Source: Acanthochromis polyacanthus
Taxonomy: Eukaryota; Chordata; Actinopteri; Pomacentridae
Length of the DNA: 64,000 bases
Direction of reading: 5' to 3'
Assembly: GCF_021347895.1 (NCBI RefSeq)
Contig: NC_067118.1
Location: forward strand, 39,235,755-39,299,754
Shown here: positions 14,026-26,000 of the stretch, one piece after another
Position numbering within the stretch: position 1 is the first letter of the stretch
How the letters are laid out: each line of letters opens with the position of its first letter
Made by a program: the position numbers and the translations under genes
The notes under the pieces: model-generated
Seen by the model: only the letters and a program-made list of their open reading frames with translations
What the model was told of the DNA's origin: nothing
Database searches by the model: none

Positions 14026-17000
14026 CACAAAATACAGTCATATAATATATTTTTTGGCGTGATTATGAGTCCACCTTGCATTTGTGCATCTGCCTGTTTT
14101 CAGCGTCATTCAAAAACTAGGTGAGTGTTTTCGCCTCTTCTTTTTATAGCATGTCAGTGGTTTGCCAACAAAAAGCAGAGATGGTGCAAAAAGAAAAACC
14201 ACACTGAGAAAGACAGACGTTAACACACAAACACGCACACACACACACACACACACACATACACACAGCCCCAGAGCAAAACGACTAATGTCTGCCACTC
14301 CTCCCTCAAAATTGCCTCCTATAAAAGGAGGAAGAGAGGGAGCGATGGAGGAAGGGAGTGGAGGGGAGTGTCAGACGCACACTCTTTCTCTCCTCTCTCT
14401 CTCTCACTCCCCGTGATTAGGCCTAATTATGGTGGCGCAGACGCCTGGCAGCCCCAGTCATGCAGCTTTAATTGACCGTTATTCATCTGCGGGCTAACGC
14501 TAGGCAAGGGTAGGCGGCGCGAGGAGAGGGGAAGAAAGAGGGAATATCAGAAAAGGAGGGGTGGGTGAGCGTGAAGGGAGTTTGGCATGCGGGAGCCGTG
14601 GCGGGGGTGGATGGGAGTTTTGCGGGCGCTTTAGCGTAGCCTAGTGGAACTGCGCGTCGCAAGGCTAATTGCTAGCCCTGAGGGATTAGGCCAGGTGATT
14701 ACACACGGGGCGGTGTAATTACATAAGCAGCGGCTAGCAGGGCCCCGGCTCGCGGCTCCAGGGTCACGCGCCACAGCCCTCACCCAAGATTAATTGGAGC
14801 TGCCACTGGAGTGCGAGGCACTGCCGGAGAGAGCGGTTATACGATTAGCATTAACATTTCAGCGGCGGAGTCGATCGATGGATGGCTCCCCTCCCCACCC
14901 CCACCCCCTCCACAGACGCACACCTCCCTCTCAGGACCGGCTCCAACCCCCCATCTCATCTCCCAGCTCTTGCATATGTGCCCTCCCTCTTTGCAGCTCT
15001 CTCTCTCTCTCTTCCCTCACCATTTAGCGAGGCGGGAGACATGCAGGCGCTGGCTAATTTGAACACGGTTGCAAAACAATATTTGCGGTTGCATGCGTCC
15101 CAGTGTTGGTTTTGACTTTGTTGTTTTCCTCAGCTTGTTTCCCATGTATGCCTTTGTGCAGCGGCAGTCGCACACAGCTGAGCCCTGATTGGTGTGATAG
15201 CAGCAGCTCAGGAGGAGAGGAGAGGTGTGGGTAGGAAGCCGGAGAGGGAGCTCACCAACAGCCCTGGAAACAGCTGTGGTCTGGCATCATCATCCACTCC
15301 CGGGCTTAGGGTCAGAGGGTCGGAGTGCATAATCCTCGCTCCTCTGGCAGATTCTTCAGTGCTTCTTCAAAACCCCTGAAGATGTGCACGCAAGAGTGAA
15401 AATGGAAGGATTACAGGGGAGAAAAAGGAAGTGGGAAGACGAGGTTGGGATAAACAGACAGGATGAAGAGGGGAGAGAAAAAAACACAGCGAGAGGCAAA
15501 GTGGAGGAAAATCTGAGCAAGGCAGATTTTCAGAGGTTGTGAAGGAGTTAGAGAGACGGGAGTGAAGACCATGAAAGAAAAAAAAAGATGGGCAAGACAA
15601 GAAGAAGAGGGAGAAAGGTGAGAGGCACCTTTCCCCCTCGAGGAGGACAAAAGATGAAGCCAATAATAGAGAGGCCTTTTCAGAAGTAGAGGTTGCAGGA
15701 CGCTCCATCCTTTCACCAGCTTCAATGCGGCCCAGAGAGGGAGAGAGGGAGGGAAACGGGGAGAAGGGCGTTTAAAAAAAATGGGAGAGAAAAGAGGAGG
15801 GATGAGTGTTAATTAGAAGGTCCTTCAGCCCATGGCCCCGGTCAAGACGCAGGGGCCGCCCCAGCTGTCGGAGCATGACACACTGGCATTGTGCATTCAG
15901 CCCTCATTATGTGTGTGGCTCCAGAGCTGTGCATGAGCGTGTGTGTGTGAGTGTGTGTGTGTGTGTGTGAGTGTGTGTGAGGCGGCAGGGGAAGGAAAGG
16001 CTGCAGTCCAGGGTACAGCAATGGCCAGCGGCGCTTGCTGCGGCGTGACAAGACTGATGAGGCACTGGGGCGACATGGGGGCCTCTGGAGCGCCACTGAT
16101 AAAAATACACCGCATTCATTGGTGTGGCAGCGTGCGCACTCACACACTCACTCACCAAGAAAGAGTCGAGATGTGCTGAGAACAGAAAAACTCCGAATGT
16201 GAGGGGAAAACTATTTCATTGGCGTCGGCACCCGTGTGTTATACATCCCTCCACCCTTTTGTCATTTTAACTGATAAATCCAAATTGAAATGAATGTTGT
16301 CTTTTTTGTATTTGTGTCCACAGAGAACTGTCCCATCCTCCTCCTCTACTGTCGCCTCCAACCGCTCCTCACATCGCCTTAGGGCCTCATCTGCGGCCTC
16401 CTTTCCTGGGCATGCCCTCTGCTCTCTGCCAGGCGCCTGGTGAGTGGACAGTTACTGCACAATACAGAAAACTGTCATTTTTACTTTTACAACAAAATTA
16501 AGGAATAGTTCTGGGCTCTGTGTCAAACCAGGAGATTCAATTATTTATTTAAAAATTTCCAAAAAGGTGTAACAGTTGAAGGATATTACATTTAGAAGTT
16601 TTTTTCCCCTGGTAAACAGATAAAAACATAAAAATTTGTGTACTTTTTGTTAAGTTGCTCATTGCTTTGTGTCATTATTAACACACTACAGGTCACTTAA
16701 TATTTTTTTTCTTGCTGTTTGTGTCATAGGTTATGGTTTCCTCCAACCAGCTCAAGCTGAGATCTTTGCTCGACAACAGGAGCTCTTGAGGAAGCAGAAC
16801 CTGGCCAGGTGTGTTTTTCCACTGTGTAGTAATTAAGTGATTATTATTCCAAGAAGTGTCTATATCATCACTTAGCACAACTACTCAACCGTAAAATGTG
16901 AGTTTCGTCAACTATCCATAGTTAGCCATTTCGACCGCAAATAAGGAAGAGGACCAAGCCGTCCATCTTTTTCCAACTTCAGAGAAAAGAGAACGTTTGA

Positions 17001-20000
17001 TACGTTCCAGGCCTCTGCTGATTGGTCAGATACCACAATGTAGTGTGATGTAATGTAGAGTGATCTTTGCTGATTGGCTGCGTGAAAACCAAATGCTCCT
17101 CGACTTCACTGAGAGGCGAGAGCAACGCTATATTTAATGTGTGCGGAAGTTACCAAATATGATCACTTGCCCGATGAAGGGTTTTGGAGCCAAACAAGCC
17201 GTTTTAAATGTGAAATTTTAAACATTTGGGCTGTTTGTTGAAGTCTGTGTGTTTCTCTGCCTCAGACTTGAGATGTCAGCCGAGCTGCTAAGACAGAAAG
17301 AGTTGGAAAACCTCCACCAGCGACAGCAGCAGCAGCAGCGTCTGCTGGGTTCAGACCCTCTGGGAGCTCTACCTCCTGGCCTGCCCCCCGACCATCCGGC
17401 CCTGCGGAGCCTCCACGACATCCCAGAGGGCCATCCTCTCCGCGAGGAACTGGCCCGCCGCTCCAATGCAATGCTGGTACTTCGCCATGGGGCCGCCACG
17501 CCCCTCCTGACCCTCAACCACCAGCAGCAACAACCCGGAGCGTCCTGCACACCAAAAGACACCCAGGCACAGAGTTCCACCGCCGGGCCGGATGCCGAAT
17601 CCAGGAAGGCAGCTCGCAGGGGCCCCCAGACGCAGCTCCGTCTTGGGGATCACAGAGGAGGAAGAGAGGACAGAGGAAGGGAGGCTGAAATGGAGATGCA
17701 CGATGAGGAGATGAAGGACTCAGACAGTGAGACAGAGATGTGCGAGGAGAGGCAGGAGGGCGTCAGCGCCAAGTCCAGCAGTAAACCCAGGGACAGGGAG
17801 AGAGACCGGGGCAAAGACACTGGCAGCAAGGGAGTGTGTGACAGCGCCAAGGAGGCAGGAGAGAGCTCAGGCCGGCTCAGCGCTCCTTGTAGTTCAGCAG
17901 GTACAGAGTCGCCCAGTCGCCACCTTTTCACCCCTGGACTGGGCAAGGCTGATATCAAGTACCACCTGCCTCCAGGGTTCATTCCGCCGCTGCCTGCTCT
18001 TCACGCCCAGTCGCTGCCGTTCGGATTCCCCTACGCCAACCCTTACTTTCACACGGGTGAGAGCCTCGGACACACACACACACACACACACACTGGGCTG
18101 AAAAGTGACATGTGAAACCCATTAGCGTCACTTTCTGTGTGGATGTCTCCAGTGTGGAGACCTCTCCCTGTTAGGAGCCCTGAATCTGACCCCACTGTGA
18201 CCTACCAGCAGCACAGCCACGTGGGCAAAAAGGAGGGAGGAGGGGTTGTTTGTTCACATCACATACATGCAGTACAGACACGTTTGTTCACATCACATAC
18301 ATGCAGTACAGACACACACTTGTCCTCATGCAGGATAACATAACTGCAGTTGAAACATTTATTGTGCAAACTTAAGAAAATGCTTAACATGAGACGCAAA
18401 TCCAGTCTGTGCAGCTGAACTTATTAGTTCATTTAGCCAATAATCATAACATGTTATCACACCACAATTTTGATTGACTTTGGTACCAAAAAATAGTCAA
18501 CGTTCACTGATTAGATCTCACTGTGAGAAGTTGCAGCTTTTCTCTGTTTGATATCAATGGAAAGTGAATATCAATTTGGTGTCACTGAACACTGAAACAG
18601 GGGCTGCACAGTGGAATAGTGCTGAGCACTTTCGCCTTTCAGCAAGAAGATCCCCGGTTCAAATCCCAGGGTGGGCCTGGGATCTTTCTGCATGGAGTTT
18701 GCATGTTCTCCCTGTGCATGTGTGGGTTTTCTCTGGGTACTCTGGCTTCCTCCCACAGTCCAAAAATATGCTGAGCTTAATTGATAACTCTAAATTGCCC
18801 GTAGGTGTGAATGTGAGTGTGACTGTTTGTCTGTATATGTAGCCCTGCGACAGACTGGCGACCTGTTCATGGTCTGCCTTCGCGAGTCAGCTGAGATAGG
18901 CTCCAGCTAGAAGAAAGCAAACTAAAGAGGCCTCAAACAAAGGAAGAATCGTTTGGTGGGGGAAAAAATTAAGTGCAACCATTTTCTTGGAGATAAGCCC
19001 TCACAAAACTCTAGAATTTACCCTCTCCCTCAAAACACATAACCAATCTCACACACTCAAAAACACTCATCACAAAAACCATGAGAAACCAACTGAAGGT
19101 GTTGGCTCTTTGTTGTCACACATCAAACTAAGGGACAAAAAATCTCCTTTTATAGACTACCCAGGCTGATGAGCACCAGCTGGGTGCAATGAGGACAGGT
19201 GAACTGAGTGAGAGTCGTTAGGAGTGCTGGAGGTTACAGACTACCTCCATCTGTAACACTTGTATCATTTCTGATAAGTTGGCAGCAGTCGATTTGTAGT
19301 AGGATTGCAATCGCGATCGTCAGCAGTCAGCTGAGGTAGTGTTCACTTGTTGTCATGGTTACAGTCATGCCACTATCTCAATGAGAAGACCTTAACAAAT
19401 CCGTGAATCCAGACTGTAAGCCGCATCACTGCCAGAATCTAATCACTTGGTCCTTGTGTCATTTTCTGAAAATTTCATCAAAATCTGTGAGTCCATTTTT
19501 GAGTAATATTTCAAATTTTGGACGACATACGAAACTATGATGTTTTTGGCCATGTTTGGACAAAATACTAAACTATCATGTTTTTGGTCACATTTTCGGA
19601 CACATACTAAACTATGACATTATTTGTCCATTTTCGGACGACAAACGAAACTATGACGTTTTTTTGTCCATTTTCGGACGACATACTAAACTATGACGTT
19701 TTTTGTCCTTTTTCGGACGACATACTAAACTATGACCTTTTTTGGTCCATTTTCGGACGACATACTAAACTGACGTTTTTTTGTCCATTTTCGGACGACA
19801 TACGAAATTATGAAGTTTTTGTCCATTTCGGGACAACATACTAAACTATGATGTTTTTGTCCATTTTCGGACAAAGAAATGACGTTTTTTGTCCATTTTC
19901 GGACCACATACTAAACAATGACGTTTTTGTCCATTTTCAGACCACATACTAAACTATGATGTTTTTGTCCATTTTCGGACGACATACGAAACTATGACAT

Positions 20001-23000
20001 TTTTGTCCATTTTCGGCCAAAGAAATGACGTTTGTTCTACATTTTTGGACGACATACGAAACTATGACGTTTTTTGTACGTTTTCGGATGAAATACTAAA
20101 CTATGACATTTTTTGTCCATTTTTAGACGACATACTAAACTATGACTTTTTGTCCATTTTTAGTTAATTTAAGGTCGATTTTCAGCTATATTTTGTAGTT
20201 GAAGTGCAAAAGAGACAGGAAATGGGGGAGAAGAACATACAGCAAAGGGCCGCAAGCGGGAATCGACCACTGTGTCAATGATCGGCCCCAATAGACGGGG
20301 CGCCTGCTTAACCCATTGAGCTATACAGGCCCCCGTTTTTGTCCGTTTCCGGACAACATACTAAACGATGATGTTTTTGGTCATATTTTGGACGACATAC
20401 TAAACTATGATGTTTTTGTCACATTTTGGACGAGATACTAAACTATGACATTTTTGGTCATATTTTGGACGACATACTTTGGACGACATACTAAACTATG
20501 ATGTTTTTGGACGACATACTAAACTATGATGTTTTTGGGCATATTTTGGACGACATACTAAACTATGACATTTTTGGTCATAGTTTAGTATGTCGTCCAA
20601 AATATGACCAAAAATGTCATAGTTTTCTATGACATTTTTGGTCATATTTTGGACGACATACTAAACTATGACGTTTTTTCCATATTTTGGACGACATACT
20701 AAACTATGATGTTTTTGGTCATATTGTGGACGACATACTAAACTATGACTTTTTTTTCCATATTTTGAACGACATACTAAACTATGACATTTTTGGTCAT
20801 ATTTTGGACGGCATGCGAAACTATAATGTTTTTTCCATATTTCGGACGACATACTAAACTATGACGTTTTTTCCATATTTTGGACGACATACTAAACTAT
20901 GATGTTTTTGGTCATATTGTGGACGACATACTAAACTATGACTTTTTTTTCCATATTTTGAACGACATACTAAACTATGACATTTTTGGTCATATTTTGG
21001 ACGGCATGCGAAACTATAATGTTTTTTCCATATTTCGGACGACATACTAAACTATGACGTTTTTTTCCATATTTTGAACGACATACTAAACAATGACGTT
21101 TTTGGTCATATTTTGGATGACATACTAAACTATGACGTTTTTTCCATATTTTGGACGACATACTAAACTATAATGTTTTTTCCATATTTCGGACGACATA
21201 CTAAACTATGACATTTTTGGTCATATTTCGGACGACATACTAAACTATGACGTTTTTGGTCACATTTTGGATGACATACTAAATTATGACATTTTTGGTC
21301 ATATTTTGGATGGCATACTAAACAATGACGTTTTTGGTCATATTTCAGACGACAAACTAAACTATTACATTTTTGGTCACATTTTGGAAGACATACTAAA
21401 TTATGACATTTTTGGTCATATTTTGGACGACATACTAAACTATGACGTTTTAGTCACATTTTGGACGACACACTAAACTCTGACATTTTTGGTCATATTT
21501 CGGACGACATACAAAACTATGACGTTTTTCGTCACATTTTGGATGGCATACTAAACTATGATGTTTTTGGTCATATTGTGGACGACATACTAAACTATGA
21601 CTTTTTTTTCCATATTTTGAACGACATACTAAACAATGACGTTTTTGGTCATATTTTGGATGACATACTAAACTATGACGTTTTTTCCATATTTTGGACG
21701 ACATACTAAACTATAATGTTTTTTCCATATTTCGGACGACATACTAAACTATGACATTTTTGGTCATATTTCGGACGACATACTAAACTATGACGTTTTT
21801 GGTCACATTTTGGATGACATACTAAATTATGACATTTTTGGTCATATTTTGGATGGCATACTAAACAATGACGTTTTTGGTCATATTTCGGACGACAAAC
21901 TAAACTATTACATTTTTGGTCACATTTTGGACGACATACTAAATTATGACATTTTTGGTCATATTGTGGACGACATACTAAACTATGACGTTTTTTTCCA
22001 TATTTTGAACGACATACTAAACAATGACGTTTTTGGTCATATTTTGGATGACATACTAAACTATGACGTTTTTTCCATATTTTGGACGACATACTAAACT
22101 ATAATGTTTTTTTCCATATTTCGGACGACATACTAAACTATGACATTTTTGGTCATATTTCGGACGACATACTAAACTATGACGTTTTTGGTCACATTTT
22201 GGATGACATACTAAATTATGACATTTTTGGTCATATTTTGGATGGCATACTAAACAATGACGTTTTTGGTCATATTTCGGACGACAAACTAAACTATTAC
22301 ATTTTTGGTCACATTTTGGACGACATACTAAATTATGACATTTTTGGTCATATTTTGGACGACATACTAAATTATGACGTTTTAGTCACATTTTGGACGA
22401 CACACTAAACTCTGACATTTTTGGTCATATTTCGGACGACATACAAAACTATGACGTTTTTCGTCACATTTTGGATGGCATACTAAACTATGATGTTTTT
22501 GGTCATATTGTGGACGACATACTAAACTATGACTTTTTTTCCATATTTTGAACGACATACTAAACTATGACATTTTTGGTCATATTTCGGACGACGTACT
22601 AAACTATGACGTTTTTGGTCACATTTTGGACGACATACTAAACAATGACATTTTTGGTCATATTTCGGACGACGTACTCAACTATGACGTTTTTTCCATA
22701 TTTTGGACGACATGCTAAACTATGACATTTTTGGTCATATTTTGGACGACATATTAAACTATTACGTTTTTGGTCATACTTTTTGACTGCATACTATGAC
22801 GTTTTTGGTCATATTTTGGACCAAATACTAAACTATGTTTTTCTCATATTTTGGACGACATAAACTATGATGTTTTTGGTCATATTTCGGACGACATACT
22901 AAACTATGACGTTTTTGGTCACATTTTGGATGACATACTAAATTATGACATTTTTGGTCATATTTTGGATGGCATACTAAACAATGACGTTTTTGGTCAT

Positions 23001-26000
23001 ATTTCGGACGACAAACTAAACTATTACATTTTTGGTCACATTTTGGACGACATACTAAATTATGACATTTTTGGTCATATTTTGGATGGCATACTAAACA
23101 ATGACGTTTTTGGTCATATTTCGGACGACAAACTAAACTATTACATTTTTGGTCACATTTTGGACGACATACTAAATTATGACATTTTTGGTCATATTTT
23201 GGACGACATACTAAACTATGACGTTTTAGTCACATTTTGGACGACACACTAAACTCTGACATTTTTGGTCATATTTCGGACGACATACAAAACTATGACG
23301 TTTTTCGTCACATTTTGGATGGCATACTAAACTATGATGTTTTTGGTCATATTGTGGACGACATACTAAACTATGACTTTTTTTTCCATATTTTGAACGA
23401 CATACTAAACTATGACATTTTTGGTCATATTTCGGACGACGTACTAAACTACGACGTTTTTGGTCACATTTTGGACGACATACTAAACAATGACATTTTT
23501 GGTCATATTTCGGACGACGTACTCAACTATGACGTTTTTTCCATATTTTGGACGACATGCTAAACTATGACATTTTTGGTCATATTTTGGACGACATATT
23601 AAACTATTACGTTTTTGGTCATACTTTTTGACTGCATACTATGACGTTTTTGGTCATATTTTGGACCAAATACTAAACTATGTTTTTCTCATATTTTGGA
23701 CGACATACTAAACTATGATGTTTTTGGTCATATTTCGGACGACATACTAAACTATGACGTTTTTGGTCACATTTTGGATGACATACTAAATTATGACATT
23801 TTTGGTCATATTTTGGATGGCATACTAAACAATGACGTTTTTGGTCATATTTCGGACGACAAACTAAACTATTACATTTTTGGTCATATTTTGGACGACA
23901 TACTAAACTATGACGTTTTAGTCACATTTTGGACGACACACTAAACTCTGACATTTTTGGTCATATTTCGGACGACATACTAAACTATGACATTTTTGGT
24001 CACATTTTGGACGACATACTAAATTATGACATTTTTGGTCATATTTTGGACGACATACTAAACTATGATGTTTTTGGTCATATTTCGGACGACATACTAA
24101 ACTATGACGTTTTTGGTCACATTTTGGATGACATACTAAATTATGACATTTTTGGTCATATTTTGGATGGCATACTAAACAATGACGTTTTTGGTCATAT
24201 TTCGGACGACAAACTAAACTATTACATTTTTGGTCACATTTTGGACGACATACTAAATTATGACATTTTTGGTCATATTTTGGACGACATACTAAACTAT
24301 GACGTTTTAGTCACATTTTGGACGACACACTAAACTCTGACATTTTTGGTCATATTTCGGACGACATACTAAACTATGACGTTTTTGGTCACATTTTGGA
24401 TGACATACTAAATTATGACATTTTTGGTCATATTTTGGATGGCATACTAAACAATGACATTTTTGGTCACATTTTGGACGACATACTAAACTATGACGTT
24501 TTAGTCACATTTTGGACGACACACTAAACTCTGACATTTTTGGTCATATTTCGGACGACATACAAAACTATGACGTTTTTCGTCACATTTTGGATGGCAT
24601 ACTAAACTATGATGTTTTTGGTCATATTGTGGACGACATACTAAACTATGACATTTTTGGTCATATTTCGGACGACGTACTAAACTATGACGTTTTTGGT
24701 CACATTTTGGACGACATGCTAAACTATGACATTTTTGGTCATATTTTGGACGACATATTAAACTATTACGTTTTTGGTCATACTTTTTGACTGCATACTA
24801 TGACGTTTTTGGTCATATTTTGGACCAAATACTAAACTATGTTTTTCTCATATTTTGGACGACATAAACTATGATGTTTTTGGTCATATTTTGGATGGCA
24901 TATTAAACTATTACATTTTTGGTCATACTTTTTGACTGCATACTATGATGTTTTTAGTCATATTTTGGACCAAATACTAAACTCTGTTTTTCTCATATTT
25001 TGGACGACATACTAAACTATGATGTTTTTGGTCATATTTTGGATGGCATATTAAACTATTACATTTTTGGTCATACTTTTTGACTGCATACTATGATGTT
25101 TTTAGTCATATTTTGGACCAAATACTAAACTCTGTTTTTCTCATATTTTGGACGACATACTAAACTATGATGTTTTTTGTGAAATTTTAGACACAATAAA
25201 CTGGAAAAGAACTCAGACAGAGACAGATAGACTTTATTGTCTGTCCCAAATGGTGACAGAAATTCTTCTTTGACAGGCTCCAATGATAAACTATAAGATT
25301 AACTCAAGACATTTTCTGTTTTTCTATCATACAGCAGAAAATATTTTAAACACACAACCGCTCTGTAACTGATGTATATACTGACAAATGATTTTCATCC
25401 GCTGCTGCTTTCTTCAGGCTCTTTGGGAGGTCTTTTCATGGATGGCGAAGACTCGGCCACAGCAAACCCCACGGAGGACATCAGCAAGTGGAGTGTGGAG
25501 GATGTGTGTGGCTTCATAAGCAGCCTGGCTGGATGTGCTGAATACACACAGGTGAGAACATAGAGAGAAAGAGAGAGAGAAGGGGATGGAGGCCAGGGGC
25601 AGGCTGACTACTAACCACACAAGTACAGATAAAATGCATACTCCCAACCTACTGTAGTATTTTTCAAAGGCATCTCTCTGTTTAGGTAGAAGCACTAAAC
25701 TATTTTTTTCCAAGTGAATGCGTGTGGCTGCATGAACGGTCACGATTTCAGCCATATGTGTGGGCTTTTGTGTGAATGAGGCCGAGTTAACAGTGCATGT
25801 AGGTGTAAATGTGTAGCTTGTGTGAATGAAACGTTTTTGTGCGTATATAGCTGAATATTATTCCAAAATGAACCATCCCGTTCATCCCGAAGTATTTTCA
25901 AATATGTTAGATTTCCAGTCTTAACCCTCCTGTTGTCCTCATTTACAGACACCAAAAAATATTGCTTACTTGTCTGAAAAAAAATCCAAAAAATCAGCAA

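Larger units (their letters stand above)
11600..16323 (+). other. samd11: SAMD11 intron (4.7 kb), microsatellite- and purine-rich
   Basis: Contains a G14 run (12191-12204), long GA-rich tracts (about 13430-13670 and 15400-15800), (CA)n arrays at 13815-13861, 13979-14023 and 14234-14259, and (TG)n near 15941-15980. Two motif-dense stretches that look like possible enhancers (13308-13430 and 14415-14870) are listed separately. No exon is supported. Confidence 0.7.
19515..25180. repeat. 39-bp minisatellite array (about 140 copies)
   Basis: The monomer begins TTTTGGACGACATACTAAAC and ends TATGACGTTTTTGGTCATA, 39 bp in all with substitutions. Copies at the left (before 20160) carry GTCCATTTTCGG in place of GGTCATATTTTGG. 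Higher-order duplication is clear: 193-bp tandem blocks around 20661-21045 and a longer block repeated near 22780, 23625 and 24784. Because 39 is a multiple of three, several frames stay open (13-residue periodic peptides on both strands), but these are not genes. A SINE and one inverted monomer interrupt the array. Confidence 0.95.
18057..25417 (+). other. samd11: SAMD11 intron (7.4 kb) dominated by a minisatellite
   Basis: Contains a tRNA-type SINE (18597-18905), a dispersed repeat (19310-19510), the 39-bp array (about 19515-25180) with an inserted SINE, and a LINE-like tail (25215-25280) just before the next exon. No coding exon. Confidence 0.85.

Noticed and set aside
20195..20335. A tRNA gene, from A- and B-box-like motifs on the minus strand
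   Set aside because: No complete cloverleaf; a SINE body and tail follow. The same holds for 18597-18905.
19614..24790. Many open frames with 13-residue repeats (DDILNYDVFGHI-like on plus, CRPKYDQKRHSLV-like on minus) that could be read as a repeat protein
   Set aside because: They follow from a 39-bp tandem repeat with no stop in those frames. They are intronic, broken every few hundred bases, and both strands are open at once.
19515..25180. Regular repeats resembling a CRISPR array
   Set aside because: Repeats are contiguous with no unique spacers, in a vertebrate intron.
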